NCBI GenBank assembly: GCA_025728385.1
Contig: JAOBJV010000004.1
Coordinates: forward strand, 1 to 49,526
Length of the DNA stretch: 49,526 nucleotides
Reading direction: 5' to 3'
Origin: Lightella neohaematopini
GTDB taxonomy: Bacteria > Pseudomonadota > Gammaproteobacteria > Enterobacterales > Enterobacteriaceae
The first letter of the stretch is position 1, and the number at the start of each line of letters is the position of its first letter. The position numbers were made by a program, and so were the translations under genes. Shown one piece after another: positions 20,003 to 29,892 of the stretch. Below the pieces are notes generated by a model that had not been told where the DNA came from, did not search any database, and worked only from the letters and a program-made list of their open reading frames with translations.

Positions 20003-22246
20003 TTAACTAAATGCTTTAATAGTATCACCAATTAATATGTTATTGTAATTTTTTATAACTATACCACAATCCATACCATTTCGTACTTCATTAACATTAT
20101 CTTTAAATCTTTTTAATGACTCAATAATACCACTAAATATAATTTTATTATTTCTTAATATATTAATATTAGCACACTGCTTAATATTTCCGTTAATAAC
20201 CATACAACCAGCAATAGTATAGCTTTTAGATATAAATATATTACGAACTTCAGCCACACCTAATAATTTTTTTGTTGGTACCTGATTTTGATAAATTGTA
20301 TTATTAATTATTTGTTTTATATCATCAATTAAATTATAAATTACTGAGTAACATTTAATACATACATTATTATTAGCACTAATTTTGCGTATATAATTAT
20401 TGATTTTTATATTAAAACCAATAATTATTGCTTTAAATGAATTAGCTAGTAAAATATCTGTTTCATTAATGTTACCGATACTAGAATTTACAATCTTAAT
20501 TTGTAATGCATCATTTGATAATTTATTCAATGTATTAACAATTACTTCATTAATTCCATAAGTATCAGTTTTTATTAAAAAATTTAATTTACTTACTTTT
20601 TTGTTATTATTATTAAACATATTATTAATATTTAATTCTTCTATATTATTAATTTTTAATTCATTTATTTTTCGTCTTCTGTATTCTAAAATATTTTTAA
20701 TATGTTTTTCATCATTTAAAGAAACTAATAAATCACCAGAATTAGCTAAATTAGATAAACCTAATATTTTTACTGGAGTAGATGGGAATGCTGTAGTAAC
20801 ACGATTATTATTATCATCATACATAGCTCGTACACGACCATGAGTTAATCCACATAATATCAGATCACCTATTTTTAATGTACCTGCATGAATTAAAACA
20901 ATTACTATTGGTCCACATTTTTTATCTAAATATGATTCTATTATTGTTCCTTTAGCTGGTCCATTAAATACTGTTTTTAAATTAAGTAACTCTGTTTGTA
21001 AAAATATTGCTTGCATTAAATCATTAATACCAATACCTAGTTTAGCTGATATATAAACAAATTGATTTTCTCCTCCCCATTCTTTTGATATTATGTTGTA
21101 CTTAGCTAAATCACGTTTAATTTTCTCTATATTAGAATTAGACTTATCTATTTTATTAATTGCAATAATTATTGGTATCTGATGTAATTTTGCTTGTTCA
21201 ATAACTTCAATAGTTTGGGGCATAACACCGTCATCTGCTGCTATAATTAGCACGATAATATCAGTAATTTTTATTCCTCTAATTCTCATATTAGTAAATG
21301 AATTATGTCCTGGAGTATCTATAAAAGTAATAGTTTTATTATTTTTTTTTATTTGATACGCTTTAATAGTTTGAGTAATACCACCAATTTCTTGATTAAC
21401 TAAATTAGTTGATCTAATAAAATCTAATAATGATGTTTTTCCATGATCAACATGTCCAGCAATAGTAATAATTGGTGATCTAAATTTTAATATTGGATTT
21501 TTATTAGTGGAAATATTAATTAAATTATCTTCTAACTTATTCTTATTACAAAAAGTTACTTTATGACCCATATCTTCTACTATTAACTGTATAGCCTCTT
21601 GACTAATAGTATCGCTGCAATTCACTGTACTTCCTAATTTTGCCATTAAATTAATTATTTTTGATGATTTTACAGAAATTTTATTAGCTAATTCTGTTAC
21701 TGTCATAGTTTTGTTAATTATTATATTACGACTAATATGATGTTTTGGTTTGTTAAATTTATGTGTTAAAATAGATTGTTGTGTACTATGTATTTTGATG
21801 TTATCTAATTTATTATTTAGTTTTTCGTTAGATGAAGATTTAAAGTTTTCTATAGAATTGTTATTTTTGGCAAATTCATTTAACAGTATATTAGTATTAA
21901 TATCATCATGCTTTATGTGACACTTTTTATTAGAAATAGTGTTACTTTTATTTTTTGATTTTACATATTTTTTCTTAGTAATATTATTTATATTATTTGT
22001 AGAATAAACAGATTTATTTTGATTATCAAAATTAGTACTTATTTTCCTAGATAATTGATTATTAGTGTATTCATCATCAATAATATTATCGTTAGTATAT
22101 CTATTTTTGTTTAAAAATATTTTTTTTTTGTAAATACTTGTTTTTTTACGTATCTCAACTTTTATTGATTTATTTTGACCTTTATTATCAAGAATATTCA
22201 GTGTACTTCTTTTTTTTCTTTGTAAAATTAATTTATTTATTATCAT
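20003..22246 (-). CDS. infB: Translation initiation factor IF-2, short N-terminus
   Basis: GTPase that brings initiator tRNA to the 30S subunit. G motifs: GHVDHGKTSLL near residue 265, DTPGH, NKIDKS and the SAKLG segment; domains II-IV follow to the C-terminus. Length is 747 against 890 in E. coli. The first residues (KLILQRKKRSTLNI) align with E. coli near residue 55, so the N-terminal subdomain before it is missing, and the linker (residues 50-170) is low-complexity Asn/Lys. An in-frame stop lies just upstream of the ATG. The conserved N2-type segment TVTELANKISVKSSKIINLMAKLG (near 180-203, read in parts) is kept. Translated between nusA and rbfA. Confidence 0.96.
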   Translation of the reverse strand: MIINKLILQRKKRSTLNILDNKGQNKSIKVEIRKKTSIYKKKIFLNKNRYTNDNIIDDEYTNNQLSRKISTNFDNQNKSVYSTNNINNITKKKYVKSKNKSNTISNKKCHIKHDDINTNILLNEFAKNNNSIENFKSSSNEKLNNKLDNIKIHSTQQSILTHKFNKPKHHISRNIIINKTMTVTELANKISVKSSKIINLMAKLGSTVNCSDTISQEAIQLIVEDMGHKVTFCNKNKLEDNLINISTNKNPILKFRSPIITIAGHVDHGKTSLLDFIRSTNLVNQEIGGITQTIKAYQIKKNNKTITFIDTPGHNSFTNMRIRGIKITDIIVLIIAADDGVMPQTIEVIEQAKLHQIPIIIAINKIDKSNSNIEKIKRDLAKYNIISKEWGGENQFVYISAKLGIGINDLMQAIFLQTELLNLKTVFNGPAKGTIIESYLDKKCGPIVIVLIHAGTLKIGDLILCGLTHGRVRAMYDDNNNRVTTAFPSTPVKILGLSNLANSGDLLVSLNDEKHIKNILEYRRRKINELKINNIEELNINNMFNNNNKKVSKLNFLIKTDTYGINEVIVNTLNKLSNDALQIKIVNSSIGNINETDILLANSFKAIIIGFNIKINNYIRKISANNNVCIKCYSVIYNLIDDIKQIINNTIYQNQVPTKKLLGVAEVRNIFISKSYTIAGCMVINGNIKQCANINILRNNKIIFSGIIESLKRFKDNVNEVRNGMDCGIVIKNYNNILIGDTIKAFS

Positions 22247-22333
22247 ATATTAATAACCATAATATAGTTAAAATACCTAATTTATCTTATTTTACTTAAA
22301 TAAAGTATATTTATCAAAAATATTATATATTTA

Positions 22334-23815
22334 TTAATGTGATTTATTAAACCAACATAAATCACGTGCTGCCATAATTAATTCTCCTGCTTTTTTGTTA
22401 TCTAATTCTTTAATATCTACTAAATCATCAATGCTTTGTTCTGCTAATTTTTCTAATGTAGAAATATTCCGTGATATTAGTTTTGTTAATATATTTTCAT
22501 CTATACCAGGTAATTTTAATAACATATTAGTATGTGATTGATCATAATTTTTATTTTTAAGATTATTGCAATGAATTATATTTTTTGCTTTCTCTTGAAT
22601 TAATAATATTTCGTTACGATCTATTGTTTTTATTTCTAGTAGTTCGTTTTCAGAAATATATGCTAATTCTTCAATAGAAGAAAAACCATGATCTACTAAT
22701 ATTTTAGCTGTAGATACATTAATTAATAATTTTTTTGTAAAATCATTTAATAAAATTTGTTCTTCAGCTTTATGTTTAGCTTCTAACATAGCAGAAGTCA
22801 TAACATTCAATTCCCAACCACTTAACTGAGATGCTAATTTAATGTTTTGTCCATTACGACCAATAACTTGTGCTAAATTACTTTCTTCTACTGCAATATC
22901 CATAGCATGCTTATCTTCATCTACTATAATTGATGATACGTCTGCTGATGTTATAGCATTAACAACAAATTGTGCTGGATTATCAGCCCATAAAATAATA
23001 TCAATTCGTTCTCCACCCAATTCATTAGATACAGCTTGTACTCTAGCTCCTCGCATACCTACACAAGCACCGATAGGATCAATTCTCTTATCATTAGTTT
23101 TAACAGCTATTTTTGCTCTTAACCCTGGATCTCTAACTACTGCTTTAATTTCAATTATTTCTTCATTAATTTCTGGTACTTCTATACGAAATAGTTCTAT
23201 TAACATAGCTGGTTTTACTCTACTAATAAATAACTGTGCTATCTTATTTTCTGGCTTTACAGCATATAATATACCTTTTACTCTATCACCTATACGAAAA
23301 TTATCTCTAGGTAACATATCTTCTTTTAAAATTATAGCATCAGCATTATTACCTACATCAATATTTATACCATCTCTATTAATTCTTTTAACAATCCCAG
23401 TAATTATTTTTCCTTTACGATTTACAAAATGTTCTAATATTGTTGCTCGTTCTGCTTCACGTACTTTTTGTATTATTACTTGTTTAGCAATTTGAGTAGT
23501 TATTCTATCAAAATTAACTGACTCAATTTCATCTTCTATATAATCACCAATTTGAACATCTTGCTTATCTAATAAAGCAGCATCGATAGTAATTTCTTTT
23601 GTTGGCTGAGTAACTTCATAAACGACTAACCAACGTCTAAAAGTACTAAAACTACCAGATCTTCGATCTATACTAACACGAACTTCTATATCATGTGAAT
23701 ACTTTTTCTTTGTTGCTACAGCAATAGCAAGTTCTAATGTTTCAAAAATCTTTTCTCTCGTAACTAATTTTTCATTTGAAACTGCTTCTACAACAGCTAA
23801 AATTTCTTTATTCAT
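22334..23815 (-). CDS. nusA: Transcription factor NusA
   Basis: RNA polymerase-binding factor for pausing, termination and antitermination. The 493 residues equal the enterobacterial form (495): N-terminal domain from MNKEILAVVEAVSNEK, S1 domain near residues 135-200, two KH domains (GACVGMRGARVQAV and IGRNGQNIKLASQLSG), and both C-terminal acidic repeats (residues 350-490). Retention of both repeats is noteworthy in such a reduced genome. It is the first protein gene after tRNA-Leu in an operon whose metY and rimP are missing. An open frame on the opposite strand inside it is a codon-bias shadow. Confidence 0.97.
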   Translation of the reverse strand: MNKEILAVVEAVSNEKLVTREKIFETLELAIAVATKKKYSHDIEVRVSIDRRSGSFSTFRRWLVVYEVTQPTKEITIDAALLDKQDVQIGDYIEDEIESVNFDRITTQIAKQVIIQKVREAERATILEHFVNRKGKIITGIVKRINRDGINIDVGNNADAIILKEDMLPRDNFRIGDRVKGILYAVKPENKIAQLFISRVKPAMLIELFRIEVPEINEEIIEIKAVVRDPGLRAKIAVKTNDKRIDPIGACVGMRGARVQAVSNELGGERIDIILWADNPAQFVVNAITSADVSSIIVDEDKHAMDIAVEESNLAQVIGRNGQNIKLASQLSGWELNVMTSAMLEAKHKAEEQILLNDFTKKLLINVSTAKILVDHGFSSIEELAYISENELLEIKTIDRNEILLIQEKAKNIIHCNNLKNKNYDQSHTNMLLKLPGIDENILTKLISRNISTLEKLAEQSIDDLVDIKELDNKKAGELIMAARDLCWFNKSH

Positions 23816-24150
23816 TCTAATTATCTCAAATTAATTACAATATTATGAATAGTATTAACTCTTAATTTTACATATAATTATATATTTCTTATTTATCGTA
23901 ATAAAATTATATTATTACATATTATTTATAATTTATTATCTAAAATAATTATAAATAATACTACTTAATATAATAAGTATAAATTATTATATCTATTAAA
24001 ATTACATTATTAAATAATTTGTATTTAATATCTATTATTTTATTATGTATATCTAAATTTTTTGAGTTATAAACAATATAATTTTTTATTACTTTAAACA
24101 AAATAAATTATTAAAAAACAATATAAATATTAATAAATTAATTAATAAAA
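23816..24150. other. Gene-free gap where metY and rimP would be
   Basis: About 335 bases of nearly pure A/T between nusA and tRNA-Leu. In E. coli this place holds the initiator tRNA metY and rimP. I see no cloverleaf and no readable RimP. A short stretch next to nusA has a weak resemblance to the RimP C-terminus, too weak to annotate. It probably contains the promoter of the nusA-pnp group. Confidence 0.6.
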
Positions 24151-24238
24151 TACCGAGGACGGGATTTGAACCCGTAAACCAAAATAATGTGGCACTACCA
24201 CCTCAAGATAGCGTGTTTACCAATTTCACCACCTCGGT
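24151..24238 (-). tRNA. leuU: tRNA-Leu (anticodon GAG)
   Basis: Class II cloverleaf: acceptor ACCGAGG pairs with CCTCGGT, discriminator A, anticodon stem CTATC/GGTAG with loop TTGAGGT giving GAG, T-arm GGGTTCAAATCCC. It matches E. coli leuU, and the position between secG and nusA is the ancestral one. CCA is not encoded. It reads CUU and CUC. Confidence 0.96.
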
Positions 24239-24279
24239 AAAATAAAATATTTAATTAAAATAATAATTATAAATATTGT

Positions 24280-24579
24280 TTATTTATTAAAACTCTTTTT
24301 TAAACATTTAATATGTTTTGATGATTGCCAAATATTGTCTTTATTTTCAATATTTTTAGTCAAATTAGCTAATAATAAACTAAACAAAAAAAATAATATT
24401 GCTAATATTATAGTTAGCTTAATTATAGTATTTCCAGTATTAATTGAGTTAGATAATATATTAGATAAATTATGTGTATTAAATGTTAATCCAATATCAT
24501 ATTTTTTATTTTGTAACATTATAACTATAATTAAAATAGTTGATACTAATAAAAATATAATTAGTAATATTTTATACAT
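24280..24579 (-). CDS. secG: SecG preprotein translocase subunit
   Basis: Small subunit of the SecYEG channel that eases SecA-driven export. The 99 residues compare with 110 in E. coli. Two hydrophobic segments (about residues 3-22 and 52-73) flank a polar loop. The start MYKILLIIFLLVSTILIIVIMLQ (read in parts) follows the E. coli pattern MYEALLVVFL...IMLQ; the Gly-rich loop has become Asn/Ser-rich. The position upstream of leuU is ancestral. The 256 bases between secG and folP, where E. coli has glmM, contain nothing I can read. Confidence 0.88.
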   Translation of the reverse strand: MYKILLIIFLLVSTILIIVIMLQNKKYDIGLTFNTHNLSNILSNSINTGNTIIKLTIILAILFFLFSLLLANLTKNIENKDNIWQSSKHIKCLKKSFNK

Positions 24580-24835
24580 GTTTTCTACCTAAAGTATGAA
24601 ATATTTAGATAATACAAATTTAAATAAATTAGTTTTAAGTTTTAAATCAAAAATTTTTAGGATTTAATATCTATTATAAATGTTATATCTATAGTTATTT
24701 AACTAATAAACTATAAAATTAGTGAACAGCACAAGTTGTTTATTTTATATTACTATGTAAAATATGTAAACTATTATAGTATAAGATAATAATTATTATA
24801 ATGTTGTAAAACATTTATACTAAAATAATAATATT

Positions 24836-25660
24836 TTAATTTTTAATAGTTAAAGTAGATTTGACTATTTTTAAAGCTGCAGCAGTTTGTGCAACATCAT
24901 GTACGCGAATAATATTTGCTCCATTAATTACAGCAATTACTGCACAAGCAATACTACCATATAATGATTTATTAATACCAGTTAATTTACTTATCATAGA
25001 TTTATGTGACATACCTACTAATAATGGTAACTTAAATTTACTAAAAATATTTAATTGTGATAATAAAGTATAATTATGAGATAAATTTTTACCAAAGCCA
25101 AAACCAGGATCTAATATTATTCTGTTTTGTTTGATACCATATTTTTGGTATTTTTTAATCTGATAATTAAAATACTCACTAATTTCTAAAAGTATATTAG
25201 AATAAAATGGAAAGATTTGCATATTTTTTGGTGTACCTTTTATATGCATAATACAAACTAATAAATCATTATTAGCCATCAATTTTAATGTTTTTTTATC
25301 AAATGGATATATACTATTAATTATATCGACACCAGCTAGTACACTTTCCTTAATAACTTCAATTTTTGAAGTATTTACGGATATGATAGTATCAAAACGT
25401 TTTTGTAATTCTAGTACTACTGGTATTACTCTATCTAATTCTTCGTTTACACTAATATGTTCAGAACCTGGTCTGGTTGATTCACCTCCAATATCTATTA
25501 TGGTAGCTCCATCGTTAATCATATTAGAAACATGATTAATAACTTTATTAATAGTATTATATTTCCCTCCATCAAAAAATGAATCTGGAGTAATATTTAA
25601 TATACCCATAATACAAGGATCAGAAAAATTTAAAACATGATTATTAACAATTAAACTCAT
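24836..25660 (-). CDS. folP: Dihydropteroate synthase
   Basis: Condenses p-aminobenzoate with 6-hydroxymethyl-dihydropterin diphosphate in folate synthesis. The 274 residues compare with 282. TIM-barrel motifs are in order: MGILNITPDSFFDGG (residues 18-32), IDIGGESTRPGSE (about 60-72), NTSKIEV, ILDPGFGFGKN (about 186-196), GMSHKS, and the end IRVHDV. All substrate-binding loops appear intact. It sits downstream of ftsH (31 bases), the E. coli arrangement. Retention points to folate supply as a kept symbiont function, though the rest of the pathway is outside the window. Confidence 0.96.
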   Translation of the reverse strand: MSLIVNNHVLNFSDPCIMGILNITPDSFFDGGKYNTINKVINHVSNMINDGATIIDIGGESTRPGSEHISVNEELDRVIPVVLELQKRFDTIISVNTSKIEVIKESVLAGVDIINSIYPFDKKTLKLMANNDLLVCIMHIKGTPKNMQIFPFYSNILLEISEYFNYQIKKYQKYGIKQNRIILDPGFGFGKNLSHNYTLLSQLNIFSKFKLPLLVGMSHKSMISKLTGINKSLYGSIACAVIAVINGANIIRVHDVAQTAAALKIVKSTLTIKN

Positions 25661-25691
25661 ATATATTTAATTTAACAAAATAATTTAATAC

Positions 25692-27539
25692 TTAATTATT
25701 ATTTTCTTTAATATTATCATTCCAATTTGCTGGTGGTCGTACAGTTTTACGTAACATAAGATCGTCAATTTGTAATGCATCAATAGTTTCATATTTTATT
25801 AAAGCATCTTTCATTGCATGTAATATATCAATATTATCTAATAATAATTTATATGCTCTATTGTAATTATGTTCTATTAATAATTTTACTTCCTGATCAA
25901 TAATACGCGCCGTTTCATCAGACATATGTTTAATTTTTGCTACTGATCTTCCTAAAAATATTTCTCCTTCTTCTTCAGCATATAATAGTGGTCCTAATTT
26001 ATTTGAAAATCCCCATTGAGTAACCATATTTCTAGCTATAGATGTTGCTATTTTAATATCATTTGCTGCTCCAGTAGACACCATATTAACTCCATAAATA
26101 ATTTCTTCTGCCAATCTACCACCGTATAATGTAGAAATTTGACTTTCTAGTTTTTGTTTACTAGCATTAATGGTATCATTTTCTGGTAAAAAAAATGTTA
26201 CTCCTAAAGCTCTACCTCTAGGAATAATAGTAACTTTATGTACTGGATCATGTTCTGGTACTAAACGACCAATAATAGCATGCCCAGCTTCGTGATAAGC
26301 CGTTGATTCTTTTTGTATTTCTGTCATAACCATTGATCTACGTTCAGAACCCATAATAATCTTATCTTTAGCCTTTTCAAATTCTAACATGGATACTACT
26401 CTTTTATTTCTTCTAGCTGCAAATAAAGCAGCTTCATTAACTAAATTAGCTAAATCTGCTCCAGAAAAACCAGGAGTACCTCTTGCAATAAGAGATACAT
26501 TAACATCTGAAGATAATGGTACTCTACGCATATGAACAATTAAGATTTGTTCCCTACCTCTAATATCTGGTAATCCAACTACTATTTGTCTGTCAAATCT
26601 ACCAGGACGTAATAATGCTGGATCCAATACATCAGGTCTATTGGTAGCTGCAATAACTATTATACTGTCATTTCCATCAAAACCATCCATTTCTACTAAC
26701 ATTTGATTTAATGTTTGTTCCCTTTCATCATGACCTCCACCAAGACCAGTACCTCTTTGACGTCCAACTGCATCTATCTCATCAATAAATATAATACACG
26801 GTGAAGATTTTTTTGCTTGATCAAACATATCTCTTACTCGAGAAGCTCCAACTCCAACAAACATTTCAACAAAATCAGAACCAGATATTGTAAAAAACGG
26901 TACTTTAGCTTCACCAGCAATAGCTTTAGCTAATAAAGTTTTACCAGTTCCTGGAGGACCAACCATTAAAACCCCTTTAGGCATTTTTCCTCCTAATTTT
27001 TGAAATCTATTAGGTTCTCGTAAATAATCAACTAATTCACTAACTTCTTCTTTTGCTTCATCACAACCAGCAACATCTGCAAAAGTTGTCTTTACTTGAT
27101 CATCAGTTAACATTCGTGCTTTACTTTTTCCAAATGATATTGCTCCTTTTCCACCTCCTTGCATTTGTCTCATAAAAAATATCCATACACCAATCAACAA
27201 TATCATAGGAAACCAAGAAATAAATATAGATGTTAATAAACTAGGTTCTTCTGGTGGTTCTCCTATAATCTTAATATTTTTACTTAACATAATATCTAAT
27301 AATTTAGAGTCATTTATTGGAATATAAGTAATATATTGATTACTATCTTTTTTAATTACAATAATTTCTCTACCATTAATATGTACTTCCCTAATTTGAT
27401 CTTGATTTATATCATATATAAAAGTAGAGTAGTCGACTTTACGATTATTAGAGTCATTAAAACCAAAATTTTGAAATATTGATATTAATATAATAGCAAC
27501 AATCAACCAAATTACTAAATTTTTTATCATATCGTTCAA
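25692..27539 (-). CDS. ftsH: FtsH ATP-dependent membrane metalloprotease
   Basis: Hexameric AAA+ protease of the inner membrane that removes misfolded membrane proteins and regulatory substrates such as LpxC. Two membrane segments (about residues 4-22 and 100-118) bracket a periplasmic domain. Then come Walker A GPPGTGKT near residue 192, Walker B FIDEIDA, the SRH arginines in RPGRFDR, and the zinc motif HEAGH near 414. The 615 residues are shorter than E. coli (about 644) only at the C-terminal tail. It is one of the best-conserved proteins here. HflK and HflC, which cage FtsH, are also encoded in the window. Confidence 0.98.
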   Translation of the reverse strand: MNDMIKNLVIWLIVAIILISIFQNFGFNDSNNRKVDYSTFIYDINQDQIREVHINGREIIVIKKDSNQYITYIPINDSKLLDIMLSKNIKIIGEPPEEPSLLTSIFISWFPMILLIGVWIFFMRQMQGGGKGAISFGKSKARMLTDDQVKTTFADVAGCDEAKEEVSELVDYLREPNRFQKLGGKMPKGVLMVGPPGTGKTLLAKAIAGEAKVPFFTISGSDFVEMFVGVGASRVRDMFDQAKKSSPCIIFIDEIDAVGRQRGTGLGGGHDEREQTLNQMLVEMDGFDGNDSIIVIAATNRPDVLDPALLRPGRFDRQIVVGLPDIRGREQILIVHMRRVPLSSDVNVSLIARGTPGFSGADLANLVNEAALFAARRNKRVVSMLEFEKAKDKIIMGSERRSMVMTEIQKESTAYHEAGHAIIGRLVPEHDPVHKVTIIPRGRALGVTFFLPENDTINASKQKLESQISTLYGGRLAEEIIYGVNMVSTGAANDIKIATSIARNMVTQWGFSNKLGPLLYAEEEGEIFLGRSVAKIKHMSDETARIIDQEVKLLIEHNYNRAYKLLLDNIDILHAMKDALIKYETIDALQIDDLMLRKTVRPPANWNDNIKENNN

Positions 27540-27588
27540 GAAACTAGCTCCATCTAATATTTTTAAAAAATTAGCCTCATTTTATTAA

Positions 27589-28191
27589 CTAAAACTTATA
27601 TTTTATCGCTATAATATATACTTCTTTCGATTTTGACTTAGAAGCAATTGGTTTATCAATTTTTACATAAGTAAATAATAAACTAATTATTTTCATATAT
27701 CTATTTATTTCCTCATTATAAAAAATTTTCATAACTAGATTACCATTTTTTGTTAATACCTTTCTACATAATAATATTATTTTAATTAATAAATTATAAA
27801 AATTTTTATTATCTACCAAAGATATACCACTAATGTTTGGTGAAGCATCAGATAATACTAATTGTATATTATTTCTTCCTATTTTTATTAATTTATGAAA
27901 TATTTTATTATTACAAAAATTTCCTTGTATGAATTTGACACCATTAATAGGATACATAGATAAAATATCACAAGCAATGATTTTACCACTAGGTTTAATT
28001 TTATTAATAGCATACTGTGACCAACTACCTGGGGAAGAACCTAAATCTATTACATTAATATTAGGTTTAAATAAATTATATTTACGATTTATTTCGTCTA
28101 ATTTAAACCAAGATCTTGCTCGTAATTTATTTTGTTTTGCTTTTTTAGTAAAAAAATCACTAAAATTAATTTTTAACCAACTATTAATCAT
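27589..28191 (-). CDS. rlmE: 23S rRNA 2'-O-methyltransferase RlmE (FtsJ)
   Basis: Methylates U2552 of 23S rRNA in the late 50S A-loop. The 200 residues compare with 209; the basic N-terminus is shortened. The catalytic K-D-K-E tetrad is seen in RSWFKLDE, LSDASPN, VMKIFY and KEVYIIA. The SAM site is VIDLGSSPGSWSQY near residue 48 (family form LGAAPGGWSQ). It is upstream of ftsH by 49 bases, as in E. coli; yhbY on the other side is missing. Confidence 0.94.
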   Translation of the reverse strand: MINSWLKINFSDFFTKKAKQNKLRARSWFKLDEINRKYNLFKPNINVIDLGSSPGSWSQYAINKIKPSGKIIACDILSMYPINGVKFIQGNFCNNKIFHKLIKIGRNNIQLVLSDASPNISGISLVDNKNFYNLLIKIILLCRKVLTKNGNLVMKIFYNEEINRYMKIISLLFTYVKIDKPIASKSKSKEVYIIAIKYKF

Positions 28192-28247
28192 ATAATACTA
28201 AAATAAAATTTATTAACTACATTTAAATATAAAACTTGTTTAAATAA

Positions 28248-28724
28248 TTATAAGTATTCTATTTTAACAATTTCGTATTTTATTTCACCTCTTGGTGTAT
28301 TTACAATAACTATATCAGATACTTTTTTACTTATAATACTTCTTGCTATTGGTGAATGTATAGAAATTAAATTATTTTTTATATTAGCTTCATCATCTCC
28401 GACAATACAATATTTTTGACTTTCATTAGTTTTAATATTTCTTAAACTAACAGTAGCACCAAAGATAACACAATTATTATTAATTACTTTAGTTACATCA
28501 ATAATATGAGCATTAGCTAATTTTAATTCTATTTCATATATTCTTTTTTCACAAAATATCTGTTGTTCTTTTGCTGCATGATATTCAGCGTTTTCTTTTA
28601 AATCACCATGAGATCTAGCATCAGATATTGCCTTAATTATATTTGGTCTACGTACATTTTTTAAATAATTCAATTCATTTTTTAACTTAACAACACCATT
28701 TATTGTCATAGGAATTTTATTCAC
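28248..28724 (-). CDS. greA: Transcription elongation factor GreA
   Basis: Binds the RNA polymerase secondary channel and stimulates cleavage of backtracked transcripts. The 158 residues equal E. coli. The coiled-coil tip carries the acidic residues in SHGDLKENAEYHAAKEQQ (about 38-55, read in parts), and the C-terminal domain includes GDDEANIKNNLIS and SPIARSII. The start is GTG, supported by AGGAG 9 bases upstream and by exact alignment with the E. coli N-terminus (xxxIPMT). It lies between rlmE and obgE with dacB lost. Confidence 0.96.
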   Translation of the reverse strand: MNKIPMTINGVVKLKNELNYLKNVRRPNIIKAISDARSHGDLKENAEYHAAKEQQIFCEKRIYEIELKLANAHIIDVTKVINNNCVIFGATVSLRNIKTNESQKYCIVGDDEANIKNNLISIHSPIARSIISKKVSDIVIVNTPRGEIKYEIVKIEYL

Positions 28725-28829
28725 AAATAATTCTCCTATATTAATTATATATAATCATTAACTAATGAGTCATAAAATATTAATTAAAAAATAATAAATT
28801 AATAAAATATGCTAAAATTAATTTACTAA

Positions 28830-29846
28830 CTATTTATATAATTTATTGAATTTTTTATAATTTGTTATAAATTTTGCTAAATCATAACATAATTTATTTA
28901 ATCCATTTTTGTTAAATGCAGAAATAATATAATAATTTATATGATAATTAATATTTTTAATTACATTACATATAATACTATGTAATTTAATTTTTGGTAC
29001 TAAATCAATCTTATTAAATATTAACCAAAATGGCTTATTTATTAATTGTTTATCGTAGTAATATATTTCGTTTTGAACAATATTAATACTATTTAATAAA
29101 TCTTTATCTGTCAAATCAACTATATGTAATAATATAGTACATCTTTTTAAATGTTTTAAAAAACTTATACCTAAACCAGTACCATTAGAAGCTCCATAAA
29201 TAATTCCTGGAATATCAGCTACAATAAAACTAATATTATTTATTTGTACTACACCAAGCTTAGGTATTAAAGTTGTAAAAGGGTAACTTGCTATTTTTGA
29301 TTTTGCTGAAGATATAGCACATAGTAAAGATGATTTACCAGAATTAGGTAGTCCTATAAGACCAACATCAGCTAATAAAATTAATTCTAATTTAATTATT
29401 CGTTCTTCACCAATACTACCATTAGTACTAATTCTAGGAGTTCTATTTATAGAAGATTTAAAATGTGCATTACCAAATCCTGGTGATCCACCTTTAGCTA
29501 TTAAAATACTTTGTTTATTAAATAATATATCTATTATTAGATTATTATTTACATCTAATATTCTAGTTCCTATTGGAACAGCAATAATTTTATCCTTACC
29601 ATTTTTACCAGTACAATTAAATCCTTTACCATGATGACCATTACTTGCTATAAATTTTTTTCTAAAATGAAAATCTAAAAGATTATTTTTATTTTTGTCA
29701 GCTACTATAATTATATTACCACCATAACCACCATTACCTCCATTAGGACCACCACGAGGTATATATTTTTCTCTACGAAAACTAATACATCCATTACCAC
29801 CATTACCAGCTTTTACTACAATAGTAGCTTCATCAATAAATCTCAT
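28830..29846 (-). CDS. obgE: Obg/CgtA ribosome-assembly GTPase
   Basis: Essential GTPase of 50S assembly and stress signalling. The glycine-rich Obg fold fills residues 1-158 (GNGGNGCISFRREKYIPRGG near the start, read in parts). The G domain has GLPNSGKSS near residue 166, DIPGII, FNKIDLV and SAFNKNG. The 338 residues compare with 390 in E. coli: the acidic C-terminal tail is missing, a common loss in reduced genomes. It precedes greA and follows rpmA by 46 bases; yhbE is lost. Confidence 0.96.
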   Translation of the reverse strand: MRFIDEATIVVKAGNGGNGCISFRREKYIPRGGPNGGNGGYGGNIIIVADKNKNNLLDFHFRKKFIASNGHHGKGFNCTGKNGKDKIIAVPIGTRILDVNNNLIIDILFNKQSILIAKGGSPGFGNAHFKSSINRTPRISTNGSIGEERIIKLELILLADVGLIGLPNSGKSSLLCAISSAKSKIASYPFTTLIPKLGVVQINNISFIVADIPGIIYGASNGTGLGISFLKHLKRCTILLHIVDLTDKDLLNSINIVQNEIYYYDKQLINKPFWLIFNKIDLVPKIKLHSIICNVIKNINYHINYYIISAFNKNGLNKLCYDLAKFITNYKKFNKLYK

Positions 29847-29892
29847 ATTTAATAGTTATATTATGAATAAATATGTAAAAAACATTAATATC

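Noticed and set aside
22842..23495. A 217-codon open frame on the plus strand inside nusA
   Set aside because: Antisense shadow: its hydrophobic, Ser/Ile-rich translation mirrors A/T-biased nusA codons and resembles no family.
23816..23880. Possible remnant of the RimP C-terminus next to nusA
   Set aside because: About ten residues could be aligned with conservative changes, but interrupted frames upstream and such A/T bias make chance similarity likely.
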